64,000 bases of DNA from Paraburkholderia phytofirmans OLGA172 (GCF_001634365.1 NZ_CP014581.1:73324-137323); one strand, 5' to 3'. Positions 1-8,864 are shown, counted from the first letter of the stretch. The notes: generated by a model from the sequence alone, not told the origin. Made by a program: numbers and translations.

Positions 1-247
1 GACCGTGTGCCAGCTGCCAGATCGTTACGATCAACGAAAGAAGCACGAGTGCCATCACCAGCGTGCTGCCCAGCATGCTCTGGATGGTTGAGACGAGTGT
101 GTCCCACGCGCTGGCCCCGAGTGCCGTACCGCCGTTCAGCGCGCCAACCGAAATGAGCATTGCGCCCATGGCAAGAACGATGACAGCAGCGGGACGAAAC
201 GGGCGGACAGACGTGGTCAGCGGACTTACTGCGGCTTGTTGTTTCAT
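1..247 (-). CDS. Pilin-like small membrane protein (partial, C-terminus off window)
   Basis: The gene starts with ATG at 247 and runs off the left edge, leaving 82 codons. The visible product has a basic, Pro-rich N-terminus (MKQQAAVSPLTTSVRPFRP), a first hydrophobic segment at about residues 20-36, a small Gly/Ala/Ser-rich loop (GGTALGASAW) and a second hydrophobic segment at about 60-78. This two-helix layout is that of TraA/VirB2-type conjugative pilins. It lies 15 bp downstream of the traV stop in the same transfer operon, which supports a pilus subunit. Pilin genes of F-like systems usually sit upstream of traL, so a position after traV is unusual. Identity as pilin is inferred from topology and context, not from a conserved motif. 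Confidence 0.6.
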   Translation of the reverse strand, partial: MKQQAAVSPLTTSVRPFRPAAVIVLAMGAMLISVGALNGGTALGASAWDTLVSTIQSMLGSTLVMALVLLSLIVTIWQLAHG

Positions 248-262
248 TGGTTTCCTCTCTTA

Positions 263-946
263 TTACTGTGGCATTGAATTCGGCATTGAGGTGCCTGGGC
301 TACTTTCACCAGCCGACGTTTGACCGCCCGGCTGGATGAAATCGGTACGCGGAGACGGATCGGGTGCGGCCTTCGTATCGGCAACAATCTTTGTCTCTGC
401 GATCTTGTGGGGGTAGTTGCCTTGCGTGCCGCCGGCGGGATTGCCGCCATCGAATCCAGCCCAACGGGTCGGCACGATCTCTTTGTAGACGGTCATGTCG
501 CTGGTCAACATGTCGCTGTCGTCAACGAAGTGCTTGATCCACGTTCGCTGTACGACCGGGCCTTGGCGAACCGGGGCTCCGTCTTGCGGCGCGGGATCGG
601 CGCCGCCGAGTAGCGGAAGCGAACCTGAACCCATGACGAGTGCTTCGCCACCACCGGACTTCATGCCCGTATGCGACTTGTCGCCCACGGGGGCGATCTC
701 GGTGTCCTTGTCGTACTGGCTGAACTTCAGCTCGGCGTCGAACCGGCTGTCGGGGAGTTCTCCGTTCGTGGAAGACTCCACGGCCTTGAAGCTGTGGCAG
801 TACTTACTGCTGGGGTCTTGCTTGCGGTTGCAGTCGTACGAGTTCGACCCAATCGGGTTAAAGGCTGTCGAACAGCCGGAGAGCGCCACGAGCAGGCAAG
901 CGGCCACTGTTGCGGTCAGGATGTTGGAACGGCGTATCTGCTTCAT
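263..946 (-). CDS. traV: TraV-like conjugative transfer lipoprotein
   Basis: The 227-residue protein begins with a lipoprotein signal: a basic n-region, a hydrophobic core and a lipobox LSGC, with the lipidated Cys at residue 25. After the signal come a few Cys residues (YDCNRK, SKYCHS) as in F TraV, then a long Pro/Gly/Ser-rich low-complexity tail. TraV is the outer-membrane lipoprotein that, with TraK and TraB, forms the outer-membrane core of F-type type IV secretion systems, equivalent to VirB7. The start overlaps the traB stop by 4 bp (ATGA), so the two are translationally coupled. Context traL-E-K-B-V makes the call firm despite low sequence conservation of the family. Confidence 0.85.
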   Translation of the reverse strand: MKQIRRSNILTATVAACLLVALSGCSTAFNPIGSNSYDCNRKQDPSSKYCHSFKAVESSTNGELPDSRFDAELKFSQYDKDTEIAPVGDKSHTGMKSGGGEALVMGSGSLPLLGGADPAPQDGAPVRQGPVVQRTWIKHFVDDSDMLTSDMTVYKEIVPTRWAGFDGGNPAGGTQGNYPHKIAETKIVADTKAAPDPSPRTDFIQPGGQTSAGESSPGTSMPNSMPQ

Positions 947-2280
947 TGGTCAGTGTCCTTCTTTGGGGTCCGCTTCTTCAGTACGATGTCTTCCTTCAGG
1001 ATCCACGTCACACGCGTGCCCGCGGTAACCTCCACGACGGGGAAGGTCTCTTTGGCGAAATTGAGGTAAAACTGCGAAAGCTCGGTTGCGGCGTGGTTAA
1101 TGCCTTGCCCAACTGCAGTGCCGGCCAGATAGCTCGGGCTCGGATAGGTGAAGCTCTGTTCCGAACCGCTGCCAACATTGGTGTTATACGAAGGCACCGA
1201 GCTGGGTGAGAGTGCTGAGCCGAGACCGGCGGCCACGCCGGTTAGCGCCGCCTGCATCAGCATGGCCCCCTGTTTGTTGACCACTTTGCCAGCGAGACCG
1301 AGGGTGCCGTCCACATCGAGCGCGTACGCCTTCATCGGCGCTTCGTAGACATCGCCGTTCTTGAAAATGCAGCTAATGTGGTCCGCAATGCCGTACGCCC
1401 GCTCGGCGCTCAGAACAGCTGTGGCGGAACCACCGATGAAGCAGTTTTCGAGATCTGATGCCTTCCAGGAATTAGGCATGATCGCAACGCCCTTCACGCG
1501 CGAAACGAACGGTGCGCCGACGTCGATCGCCGAGGTCACGCTGCCGACCGCTCCACCACTCGATCCGCTCGGGCGAGCGTTGATGCCAGAGAGCATGACT
1601 GCCTCAACGCCCGTGTACATCGGTAGAACGAGATCGGGGCGACGGTTGGCATCGTCAGCCGACGACATTTTTTGGACCGGATCAGAGACCATCATCGGAC
1701 GTGCCGGCGCTACGGGCACAGGCGGGTCCATCGGTGCGGCGGCTCCGTCCGGCGAACCGGCCCCGGCTTTGCCAGCACGCGACCCGGGCTGGTCGAAGCT
1801 CACAGATGCGGGCAGATCCTTGCCAAGGCCGTTGTTCGATGCTGTGTCGGCGCCGCTTGCCGCAGCAGGAGCCGCGGCGTTCGTTGGCTGGCTGACGACA
1901 CGCACGTATCCCGTCGAACCGCCACCCGCGTTGCCCGTGCCTTGTCCGCGCTGCAATGCCGCCACCTGCTGCTTGAGCGAATCGATCTGCGTCGTCAGAT
2001 CCTCCAGCCCCTGATTCCGCGGAGACGTAGGCAGAACGCTGATGTTCTGGTTAAACCCCGGTTGCTGCGGTGCAGGCGTGCCGGGAGTGGCTGCAGTCGC
2101 CGGCACTACCTGCGCGGGCAATGCGGCAGCGGTCGAAGGTGCAGGGGCCTGATGGATAATGCGCTGATAGATGATGAAGGCCGTACCGATGACGGTAACG
2201 CCGATCAGCAGGTAGCGGAACTTGGGATCCATGTCGTCCCATTCCTGCCGCTTCTGCACAATGAATGATGGCATTTCCAT
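943..2280 (-). CDS. traB: TraB-like type IV secretion inner-membrane/periplasmic scaffold
   Basis: The 445-residue protein has a cytosolic N-terminus, one transmembrane helix at about 22-40, a Pro/Ala-rich stretch, a coiled-coil segment at about 90-112 and a C-terminal beta-barrel-type domain that includes 'SRVKGVAIMPNSWKASDLENCFIGG' spread over about 250-275. This is the architecture of F TraB, the VirB10 homologue that spans the periplasm and joins the inner membrane to the TraK/TraV outer-membrane ring. It starts 2 bp before the traK stop codon in the same operon. The N-terminal spelling MEMPS leaves two possible ATG starts six bases apart. Confidence 0.92.
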   Translation of the reverse strand: MEMPSFIVQKRQEWDDMDPKFRYLLIGVTVIGTAFIIYQRIIHQAPAPSTAAALPAQVVPATAATPGTPAPQQPGFNQNISVLPTSPRNQGLEDLTTQIDSLKQQVAALQRGQGTGNAGGGSTGYVRVVSQPTNAAAPAAASGADTASNNGLGKDLPASVSFDQPGSRAGKAGAGSPDGAAAPMDPPVPVAPARPMMVSDPVQKMSSADDANRRPDLVLPMYTGVEAVMLSGINARPSGSSGGAVGSVTSAIDVGAPFVSRVKGVAIMPNSWKASDLENCFIGGSATAVLSAERAYGIADHISCIFKNGDVYEAPMKAYALDVDGTLGLAGKVVNKQGAMLMQAALTGVAAGLGSALSPSSVPSYNTNVGSGSEQSFTYPSPSYLAGTAVGQGINHAATELSQFYLNFAKETFPVVEVTAGTRVTWILKEDIVLKKRTPKKDTDQ

Positions 2281-2282
2281 GC

Positions 2283-3233
2283 TTACTGTTCCTCACGCTT
2301 GCGGGCAAGCACAATGACTTTCGTTCTCTCGCCGGGCTGCAGGAGCGGCTTGGGGAAAATCGAAACGGCAAGCACGTTCGCCCCGTCGAATTCCTGCTCC
2401 CTCAGAAGCGCACGGGATTGCCCTGGATTGCGAACGCTGTAGACGAAGATATCGCCGTCGCGATCGCTATAACGTTCGTCAACGGTGACAGCCAGGCCAT
2501 CCATGGCGATAGGCGGCAGATTCACGTCGACCTGTGAATATCCGTCCGGTGCATGGCCGAGCGCGATCGTCGCCATGACGTCCTGCACGTGGCTGATGTA
2601 GTCGCTGCTGCTCGATGCCGGCTTCCGATGTCCGGACACAATTCCGGTGTCGTCCGTCACGATCACGGTCTGGCCCGGAATGTCTTTCGGAACCAGCTCG
2701 AGGCCGAGCGTCGGGCCACCGTCCGGCGGCTCGATGAACAACTGCCGCGCCTGCGCCGGCAACTGCGGCCAGTACACGTAGATGTTGTTACTTGCCGGGC
2801 GGTGATCGACCTTCACATCGCTGGTTTGAACGATATAAGGGTTCTTGAATGGCAACTGGATGCGGTTGGGCTCGTTGATGCTCATGTAAACGGTCTGCGA
2901 GCCGCCGTTTGTCCATGCGATCCTTCGCGCCTTGGTCGGATCGAGCACGTCCATGCTCTCACCGGGCACCTTGAGCACGCCCGGCAGATCGATCTCTTTC
3001 GGCGCGGTCGCTTTCACCGCAATGCTAGGATCGACGGCGAGCGGGTCACGCGCCTTCTGGTGGACTGTATGCACGACCTTGCGCTTGACATCGGCACTCT
3101 TGGGTGCGGTCGGGGCCGGTTGGCCAAAATCAACAGCGGCGGGGGCACTGTCTGCTTGGGCAGCGCCGGCAACTGAAAGGCCGATCGACGCGGTTAGCAG
3201 CGCGGCCAGATAACGGTTCGTTGTCTGCATCAT
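2283..3233 (-). CDS. traK: TraK-like secretin of the conjugative apparatus
   Basis: I chose the ATG at 3233 because it overlaps the traE stop (ATGA) and opens directly on a signal peptide (MMQTTNRYLAALLTASIGL..AQA). An upstream in-frame start at 3257 would put eight residues in front of the signal. The mature protein carries the 'VYMSINEPNRIQLPFKNP' signature region of TraK, a secretin-like outer-membrane ring protein equivalent to VirB9, followed by a beta-rich C-terminal half. Its usual partners TraV and TraB are encoded immediately downstream. Confidence 0.9.
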   Translation of the reverse strand: MMQTTNRYLAALLTASIGLSVAGAAQADSAPAAVDFGQPAPTAPKSADVKRKVVHTVHQKARDPLAVDPSIAVKATAPKEIDLPGVLKVPGESMDVLDPTKARRIAWTNGGSQTVYMSINEPNRIQLPFKNPYIVQTSDVKVDHRPASNNIYVYWPQLPAQARQLFIEPPDGGPTLGLELVPKDIPGQTVIVTDDTGIVSGHRKPASSSSDYISHVQDVMATIALGHAPDGYSQVDVNLPPIAMDGLAVTVDERYSDRDGDIFVYSVRNPGQSRALLREQEFDGANVLAVSIFPKPLLQPGERTKVIVLARKREEQ

Positions 3234-3829
3234 TTCTTTTGTTGCGCCTGGATCCAAGTTGAGTTGTGCACCCTGTCACCGGAGTAGGAGGTGACGTCGT
3301 CGAAGATCATCTGGTAGTTGGCGAAATGCACCGGATATTCGAAAACGTAGGGCTCGGAGGTATCTTTCGCGGCATTGACCGTATGTAGCTCTCCCTTCAC
3401 GAAGACCCGGCCAAGCTTCTGGTCAGCCTCAAAACCCCGAAGAATGAAGTAGTAACTGCCGAGTTCGTGCTGCGAGCTGAGCAACGCGACCTTGTTATCG
3501 ATCGCCTGACTGACTTTGGTGAAACAGGCCGGCGACAGAAACGGCTGAACGAACTTCTTCACGCTATCGCCATTGCTCGGATTGATTGACGCCAGCGCAT
3601 TCGTAACGGCGTACGCGTATGCCTGCATCGCGCCGGCGTCCATACCATTTCGTTCGATCTTCGCGCCGTCCGGCATGCCGGGAACCTGATTGATAACAAC
3701 GTCAGACTGGAAGAAAGACTTTGCGGCGATGAGCAACGCCGCGATGGCAATGCACATCACGGCGGTGATCAGCTTGTTGTTGTCCTTGCGCAGTTCGGCG
3801 ACGGACTTGTTTCGATTTGGAAGATCCAT
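3230..3829 (-). CDS. traE: TraE-like type IV secretion protein
   Basis: The 199-residue product has a short polar N-terminus, one transmembrane helix at about 19-38 and a periplasmic domain, the layout of F TraE, a VirB8-related assembly factor of the pilus. The residues around 'SPACFTKVSQAIDN' and the C-terminal 'YSGDRVHNSTW' region look typical of the family. Gene order traL-traE-traK-traB is kept exactly as in F. The stop overlaps the traK start by 4 bp. Confidence 0.9.
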   Translation of the reverse strand: MDLPNRNKSVAELRKDNNKLITAVMCIAIAALLIAAKSFFQSDVVINQVPGMPDGAKIERNGMDAGAMQAYAYAVTNALASINPSNGDSVKKFVQPFLSPACFTKVSQAIDNKVALLSSQHELGSYYFILRGFEADQKLGRVFVKGELHTVNAAKDTSEPYVFEYPVHFANYQMIFDDVTSYSGDRVHNSTWIQAQQKK

Positions 3830-3841
3830 ATAACTTTCCTC

Positions 3842-4204
3842 TTACTCCCCGTCAGGAAGGATTCGTTTGAGCAGCCGTTTAGAGCCGGGATTGATCACTT
3901 TCGAGTCTCCGACGTACACCGTGCGCTGCGAGTTGAAGCCCTTGGAGTATTTGGCAAGACCGAACCTGAAAAGGAACACCGTTACGAAGCCTGGAAGACG
4001 CGAACTGCGCCATTCCAGATACTTGCGGTTCGCGTGATAGCCGACGAAGGGAATCCCGAGGTATGCGCCCGTTCCGTAGAACCGGCCAGCGACCAGGGCG
4101 ACAAAGACACTGATGATCAGGATGTAGGTGTCCTGAAACTCGACGCCTAGAAACGCGCTTTCCGCACCGCCGTACTTGGGAATATGGAATGACCTATTCG
4201 ACAC
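3842..4204 (-). CDS. traL: TraL-like inner-membrane pilus assembly protein
   Basis: This 120-residue protein has the size and the double hydrophobic hairpin (about residues 27-52) of F TraL, a VirB3-like inner-membrane protein needed for pilus assembly. Its N-terminus 'SFHIPKYGGAESAFLGVEF' and the following hydrophobic run fit the family. It overlaps the end of the upstream exported-protein gene by 11 bp and is followed 12 bp later by traE. Confidence 0.85.
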   Translation of the reverse strand: MSNRSFHIPKYGGAESAFLGVEFQDTYILIISVFVALVAGRFYGTGAYLGIPFVGYHANRKYLEWRSSRLPGFVTVFLFRFGLAKYSKGFNSQRTVYVGDSKVINPGSKRLLKRILPDGE

Positions 4205-4664
4205 GAGAGTCTCCGGCGCTCCAGCAGACGAGATGATCCTTCCAGTCGGCCGAGCTGGCGAACGGCAGCTGCGGCACGCAGGTCTTGTCTCCCATCAGGA
4301 CCACTTTGGGCCAGTTCAGCTTCGGTTGCGCATGAAAACGCACGTGGCGCAGACGGGCTCGGTTGCGAGCTGCAGCGGCAATCTGATCGGCGCGCACCTG
4401 AGAGAGCGCAGCTTCTTCCTCGGCGCTGAAAAGATCGTAGGTCTGCCGGGCCGGCTTCCCGACCATGAAACGCATCGAGCGACGGCCATCCTCGACGGGC
4501 TTGGATGAATACACGTACATACCACCGTTCGCGGGCTGGACCGTGGCCGCCCCTGCGGCGTATGGTCCGTGCGTAACGAAGGTGACCCCGTCATTCGGCA
4601 GTGCTGCGAAAGCGCTTGCGGGCAGTGCGGCACAGATCCAGATGAGTAATTTGTGTTTGTTCAT
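4194..4664 (-). CDS. Unknown exported protein within the transfer operon
   Basis: I do not recognise the family. The 156-residue product begins with a clear Sec signal peptide (MNKHKLLIWICAALPASAFA). The mature part is soluble, with a helical Ala/Arg-rich middle and two Cys residues near the end ('KTCVPQL' and 'LVCWS') that could form a disulfide. It lies between trbC and traL, and its coding end overlaps traL, so it is very probably part of the periplasmic transfer machinery. The DsbC-like protein encoded earlier in the operon could act on it. Confidence 0.7.
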   Translation of the reverse strand: MNKHKLLIWICAALPASAFAALPNDGVTFVTHGPYAAGAATVQPANGGMYVYSSKPVEDGRRSMRFMVGKPARQTYDLFSAEEEAALSQVRADQIAAAARNRARLRHVRFHAQPKLNWPKVVLMGDKTCVPQLPFASSADWKDHLVCWSAGDSRVE

Positions 4665-4699
4665 ATCTTTATTTTAATCACTAGATGAACTGACCACAA

Positions 4700-5200
4700 T
4701 TAATATTTGTCGCCGTATGCAGCGTAATAGACACGCTTTGCATAGTCGCTTGCGGAAATGAGTTTTGAGTCCTGCGCGAAGAACTTCAGGGCCTGTGCGA
4801 GGCTCATTTCGCCGGAGACTTTCGAGTATTCGCCCGGGTTATCGCTGCTGCCGTGACCGACCACGAAAGTCGGCGCGGCAGTTACGCCATAGCGCTTCGT
4901 GAGATTCGGATCGATGATCCAGCGTGCGGGCTGCTTGCCGCAGCAAACCGCGTTGACGTCGGCCGCGAACTTTTGCGTCGAGGTCAGCGTGTTGCCGGGG
5001 CCGCCAAAGCCGGTCAGCACGATGACGGCGTGGGCCTGGCTTGCCTCACGGGCGAGTTCAAGCACAGTCTCTCGCGGCATTTGCGTCGAAATGAAGATGA
5101 ACGTGTTCCAGCGGGCCGTCATTGCGTCCACGAGCGGAGTATCAGCGTGCGTGCCCATTGAGGCGGCAGCGAGTGCGAGAAATGCGAACAGCTTTTTCAT
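4700..5200 (-). CDS. trbC: TrbC-like periplasmic pilus assembly protein
   Basis: I chose the ATG at 5200 because it opens a signal peptide (MKKLFAFLALAAASMGTHA) 11 bp after traU. A longer frame up to 5467 lies inside traU and is Arg/Ser-rich noise. The 166-residue product has the type-F TrbC features: 'FIFISTQMPRETVLELAREA', a 'VVLTGFG' strand and a CC pair before 'WIIDPNLTKRYGVTAAPTFVV', a thioredoxin-like fold. F TrbC pairs with TraW in pilus assembly, and traW and traU precede it here. Confidence 0.9.
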   Translation of the reverse strand: MKKLFAFLALAAASMGTHADTPLVDAMTARWNTFIFISTQMPRETVLELAREASQAHAVIVLTGFGGPGNTLTSTQKFAADVNAVCCGKQPARWIIDPNLTKRYGVTAAPTFVVGHGSSDNPGEYSKVSGEMSLAQALKFFAQDSKLISASDYAKRVYYAAYGDKY

Positions 5201-5210
5201 GCGTGTGCCT

Positions 5211-6236
5211 TTATTGGATGGTCGTGGTTGCGCAGCAGTCCTTGCGCTGGAAGACGAAGTAGCCGTAATCCTTGTCCTGCGGCCGCGACGCGCCAATCTC
5301 CTGAAAGGCCAACGGTCGACCGATCGGCGTACACATGTTGTCCGGGAACGGGAAGGTTCGATTGGTCTTGTATTGGCGCTTGTCCATGATGAGCTGCGGG
5401 ACGCCGAGCGCACCGCAGGAGTCCAGCGCATCCTGCCCCGCCGATGTCTGCTGTGCGCCTGCTGCATGAAGCTTGGCGAAGATGCGGGCCACCATCAGGT
5501 GAGAGACTTGTTCCTGCGTGTTGGCGACCGCCACATTGCCATCCAGCGGATACATTGGCCCCCAGGCGCCGGCTACCCAGAAAAGGACTTCCATGGGAAA
5601 CCCAAAGGTTGCGGAAATGGCGTCGGGCAGTTCTGCCGCTACGCTCGCCACCCCGGCGAACGGATATGCGTAGGGAGTGAGCATTAGCGACAGGGCGTCA
5701 TCGTTCCACGTAGGATCGGCCCAGCTGAGGAACGGCACGTCGAACGAGCGGCTGTCCAGACATGGGTTGTTGACCACCACGCCGAGCGCAGACATTACGG
5801 GGTTTATGTATTCGTTGACCTGCATGAAGGCGGCTTTTCGCTTGCCCCCTAGTGGCGCGGTCGTGAAGTTCTCGCTTCCGTATTCAGCCGAGTTGTATGG
5901 TGTGTCAATGTCGATCCCGCCGAGGAGTGGCATACAGCCCGGCTTGGTCGTCGTGTCGACCATGTACCGCGGCTCCCAAAAAGAGACCGGCGTACCGATT
6001 GCAAGGTTGTTAGCGCAAATACAGATCGGCGACCCGCTCACCCCCGTATCGTAGTCATCGCCCGACACGCCAAGATTGATGAACCCTCCCATGATCGAGA
6101 TCGGGAAAATGCAGTCGTAACAAACGTCGGTAATCAGGTTGGGAAAGCTGCCGTTACAGATCTCCTGGGCTTGTGCGCCACCAGAGAGCCCGAAGCCGAC
6201 AACGAGGGCAAACCAAAGACGGATCAGATATTTCAA
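5211..6236 (-). CDS. traU: TraU-like conjugative transfer protein
   Basis: The 341-residue exported protein has a signal peptide ending near AQAQ and many Cys residues, as in F TraU, a periplasmic protein important for DNA transfer and, to a lesser extent, for pilus formation. Recognisable pieces are 'CYDCIFPISIMGG', 'CICANNLAIGTPVSFWEP', 'DSCGALGVPQLIMDKRQYK' and a CC pair at the end. The high Cys content explains why a disulfide isomerase gene sits in the operon. The start overlaps the traW stop by 4 bp. Confidence 0.93.
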   Translation of the reverse strand: MKYLIRLWFALVVGFGLSGGAQAQEICNGSFPNLITDVCYDCIFPISIMGGFINLGVSGDDYDTGVSGSPICICANNLAIGTPVSFWEPRYMVDTTTKPGCMPLLGGIDIDTPYNSAEYGSENFTTAPLGGKRKAAFMQVNEYINPVMSALGVVVNNPCLDSRSFDVPFLSWADPTWNDDALSLMLTPYAYPFAGVASVAAELPDAISATFGFPMEVLFWVAGAWGPMYPLDGNVAVANTQEQVSHLMVARIFAKLHAAGAQQTSAGQDALDSCGALGVPQLIMDKRQYKTNRTFPFPDNMCTPIGRPLAFQEIGASRPQDKDYGYFVFQRKDCCATTTIQ

Positions 6237-6901
6237 TTTGAGGCTCCCATGCCAAACTGGATCGCGAGCTTGTCGCCCTGCTGGAACAGCGCGGCCGGCA
6301 CGCTGTTGATCTCGACGCCGTAGAGTTTCGAGAGGGTGCTGATGATCATCTTTCGCTGGTCAAAGTAAAACGGCACACCCATACCGCCATGCCACGGAAC
6401 GTTGCGGTACTTGATCCGCATGAGGTACGGCGAGCCAGCGGTCAGAACGATTTTCAGAGGCTCTGACTCGCTGCGCTTGATCGCATACTCGACTTGTCGG
6501 GGATCGTTGCCGTCAATAAACAGCAACCCGTACGTCAGCGGCATGATCTTCAGCGGCTCGACAACGGTGCCGCGCTTGACAATCACGCGCCCGTTCTGGT
6601 CCTTGTAGTCTTCCGGAATCGCGAACTGCAGCGCACGCAGCTCGGCGTGCGCCGTGTAGTCCGTCTTGATACCGAGAGACGGCGGATTCTTGATCGCGGC
6701 AATCGTGCGGTCGCGATAGGTCTTCCAGAACTGGTCCATTTCACCGCTTGCCTTCTTGCGGCGCATCACGTCCTTGATCTGGTCCGCGGCGTCGCGGTCG
6801 AGCGCATAGGTCTGCGCCTTGACCCCGAGGTCTTCCGCGCGTGCTCCGCCGGCGACTGCCGAGACGGCGAGCGCGACTGCAATCAGAATTCGTTGTTTCA
6901 T
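6233..6901 (-). CDS. traW: TraW-like conjugative transfer protein
   Basis: I chose the ATG at 6901, which overlaps the stop of the preceding gene (ATGA) and opens a signal peptide (MKQRILIAVALAVSAVAGG). The track-long frame to 7093 adds 64 Arg-rich residues read antisense-like through that gene. The 222-residue mature region includes 'LGIKTDYTAHAELRAL' and 'RGTVVEPLKIMPLTYGLLFIDG', which match the TraW family. TraW is periplasmic, works with TrbC, and is needed for F pilus assembly. Confidence 0.9.
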   Translation of the reverse strand: MKQRILIAVALAVSAVAGGARAEDLGVKAQTYALDRDAADQIKDVMRRKKASGEMDQFWKTYRDRTIAAIKNPPSLGIKTDYTAHAELRALQFAIPEDYKDQNGRVIVKRGTVVEPLKIMPLTYGLLFIDGNDPRQVEYAIKRSESEPLKIVLTAGSPYLMRIKYRNVPWHGGMGVPFYFDQRKMIISTLSKLYGVEINSVPAALFQQGDKLAIQFGMGASN

Positions 6902-7422
6902 TGCTGCACCACCATCGTTGGTCTTTCTGGTTCTACTCGGACAGCGCCGCGGGAGACGCGGGCTGTGGCGGATTTGGTCGGCGCGGGATTTGTGATGCGG
7001 TCGTACGCCTGTTGCACCAGTTGGGCGTAACCGATCCGGGCCTGCTCCTTGTCGGCCGCCATCCCAGCGCCGTATGCGCCAACTGCTCGCCACGTATTGC
7101 CGTACATCCGGACGAAATCAGACAAGAGGAACGCGCCTACATTGATGTTCGTGCAGGCGTCGTACAGGTCGCGCTCGTAGATGCCGTACTTCTTCAGCCA
7201 GTTCAGATGAAACGGCATGATCTGCATCTCTCCGATCGCATACGTCTTCGTGTTCGTCACGTACGGCCTGTAGTTCGACTCGACCCTTGCGATCGCGCGC
7301 AGCAGGTTGACGTTCAGGTGCCGACGTTGCGCAGCATGGGCAAAACACTCGTCAGTGTCCGCCCGTGCTGCGTTGCTTGCGATTAGTAATACTAAAAGAG
7401 GCGCAATAAAGCGAATCATCAC
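6898..7422 (-). CDS. Lytic transglycosylase of the transfer system (VirB1/P19 type)
   Basis: The 174-residue protein has a signal peptide and an SLT (Slt70-type) domain. The catalytic Glu is at about residue 48 in 'RAIARVESNYRPY', followed by the 'GEMQIMP' motif and a 'INVGAFLLSDFVRMYGNTWRAVGAYGAG' helix pair typical of the family. It cleaves peptidoglycan so that the secretion channel can cross the wall. It is tightly coupled to traW downstream and to the small membrane gene upstream, both by 4-bp overlaps. Confidence 0.92.
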   Translation of the reverse strand: MMIRFIAPLLVLLIASNAARADTDECFAHAAQRRHLNVNLLRAIARVESNYRPYVTNTKTYAIGEMQIMPFHLNWLKKYGIYERDLYDACTNINVGAFLLSDFVRMYGNTWRAVGAYGAGMAADKEQARIGYAQLVQQAYDRITNPAPTKSATARVSRGAVRVEPERPTMVVQQ

Positions 7423-7676
7423 GAATAACGACGCAGGCCGCCCTGCGCGAATTTTCTGACGAGGGCAAACACACCGAGAACGATCTCAATCATCACCGCG
7501 GCGAACACGACGTAAAAAGACATCGCTATGATCAGCGGACCCATCGCCCCCATCTCACCTGCCGTGTACATCATGAAAACCGCCGTGGCAATGAGCGTGA
7601 CCACGCCGGCGTGGAGGACCGAGTGCTGGCCACGCACGGCCAGCCGCGAAAGCAGTCGGGTAAGAAGGTTCTTCAT
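7419..7676 (-). CDS. Small two-helix membrane protein of the transfer operon
   Basis: I do not recognise this 85-residue protein. It has a basic N-terminus and two hydrophobic segments at about 22-40 and 45-70, ending in a basic tail (RKFAQGGLRRYS). Start and stop each overlap the neighbouring genes by 4 bp, so it is translated with the DsbC-like and transglycosylase genes. A role in the inner-membrane part of the transfer complex is inferred only from position and topology. Confidence 0.75.
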   Translation of the reverse strand: MKNLLTRLLSRLAVRGQHSVLHAGVVTLIATAVFMMYTAGEMGAMGPLIIAMSFYVVFAAVMIEIVLGVFALVRKFAQGGLRRYS

Positions 7677-8449
7677 TTGGAGGCCGTCGCGATGTTGGCG
7701 TGAGACTTTGCGAGTTGCGCCTCGATTCGTTCAGCCGGGGCCGCGCCGGGGATTAGCGTGCCGTCTTCGAAGACCAGCGCGGGCGTGCCATTCAGATGCC
7801 ACTTTTCGCCGAACGCGAGATTGCGGGCGATCGGGTTGTCGCACACCGGTTGTTCCGGTTGTTTGTGTTGATGGAGATAGTCGTGCCATGCAGGCAGCAG
7901 CGCATCGGCTTTGACCAACTGCGCCATGTTTTGGTAGTCGTGCCACGCCTGTACGCGGTCAGCCTGACACCAGATCGCTTCGGCAACGCCCGGAGCGTTC
8001 GGGTGTAGCTGGGCGAGCGGAAAGGGGAAGATGTAGATCGTGACGTCGGTCAGCTTGGTCAGGCTGCCTTCGAGCATCCGGCAGTAAGGGCAATCCGGAT
8101 CGGAGAACACGTAGAGGTGCCGGGAGCCGCTGCCGAACTTGATTGCGTCCTTGGTGTCGAGCTGCGAGACGTCGATCTTGGGACGGTTCGCTTCTTCGAG
8201 GTCGTTCGTGATGGAGTGGTTGGTCTTCAGGTCGATGACGTTGCCAGAAATCAGGACCGACATGTCGTCGCGGACGAAGAAAACCTCGCTGCCTTTGACG
8301 ACGGACCAGAACCCCGGAAACGCCTTTTCGATCTTCGCGCCCTGAGCGGCAGGGAATCGTTTGACCAGATCATCGGGAAACCCTGCGTGAGCCAACAGGG
8401 TGTAACCGGCAAAAATCAGTGCTGCAGATGCTTTGACAAAGAAGCGCAT
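7673..8449 (-). CDS. DsbC/TrbB-like disulfide isomerase
   Basis: The 258-residue exported protein has a signal peptide, a DsbC-like N-terminal dimerisation region and a thioredoxin-fold domain with the active-site motif CPYC at about residues 120-123 ('FSDPDCPYC'). The cis-Pro region 'LNGTPALVFEDGTLIPG' is near the C-terminus. It should isomerise disulfides in the periplasm, most likely in Cys-rich TraU and other secreted components of this operon, the role assigned to TrbB in F. It is the first recognisable transfer gene in the transcription direction. Confidence 0.9.
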   Translation of the reverse strand: MRFFVKASAALIFAGYTLLAHAGFPDDLVKRFPAAQGAKIEKAFPGFWSVVKGSEVFFVRDDMSVLISGNVIDLKTNHSITNDLEEANRPKIDVSQLDTKDAIKFGSGSRHLYVFSDPDCPYCRMLEGSLTKLTDVTIYIFPFPLAQLHPNAPGVAEAIWCQADRVQAWHDYQNMAQLVKADALLPAWHDYLHQHKQPEQPVCDNPIARNLAFGEKWHLNGTPALVFEDGTLIPGAAPAERIEAQLAKSHANIATASK

Positions 8450-8456
8450 GAATCCT

Positions 8457-8717
8457 CTAAGTAGGGTGAGAGCGCCTCATGAGGCGGATCGTCACCTCTG
8501 GCAGCTCGGGTTTGTAATGCAGGATGAACTCAATGAGCGGGTTCACATTTGCCCATGTGCGTACGCGATTACGCTGCGTGTACAGGGTGTGCTCGACATT
8601 GGATCGGTTAAAAACGGTGAGAAGGACATAGCCCGTCTCTGCTTCTTCGATTACGAAATTCTTGATCGTTCCGGCCGCAGCTGCGTCCTTCAGATCCTGT
8701 TCAACAATGGCGGTCAT
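8457..8717 (-). CDS. Small plasmid protein resembling ParC-type partition-associated family
   Basis: I chose the internal ATG (about 8717), preceded by a GGGAGCG-like ribosome binding site, over a GTG 51 bp upstream. The product of about 86 residues starts 'MTAIVEQDLKDAAAAG', which resembles small beta-proteobacterial plasmid proteins annotated as ParC-family partition-associated; the later 'RNRVRTWANVNPLIEFI' also fits. Their function is not well defined. It lies 8 bp upstream of the DsbC-like gene, so it may be co-transcribed with the transfer genes. The family match is from memory of the N-terminal motif. Confidence 0.55.
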   Translation of the reverse strand: MTAIVEQDLKDAAAAGTIKNFVIEEAETGYVLLTVFNRSNVEHTLYTQRNRVRTWANVNPLIEFILHYKPELPEVTIRLMRRSHPT

Positions 8718-8864
8718 TTTTCGCTCCCGGTTGCTAGATCCCGAAATGATACCGAAGCGAGCCAGCACGCCGGGCGTTTCTCCTTTGCAGTGCCGAGAGG
8801 GGAGCCTTACGAGTCAGGTCAGAGCAATGATACACATCTCAACCTCAAAATATCAATATTGATG

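Noticed and set aside
5201..5467. 89-codon upstream extension of trbC
   Set aside because: Lies inside traU, is Arg/Ser-rich, and would bury the signal peptide that begins at 5200.
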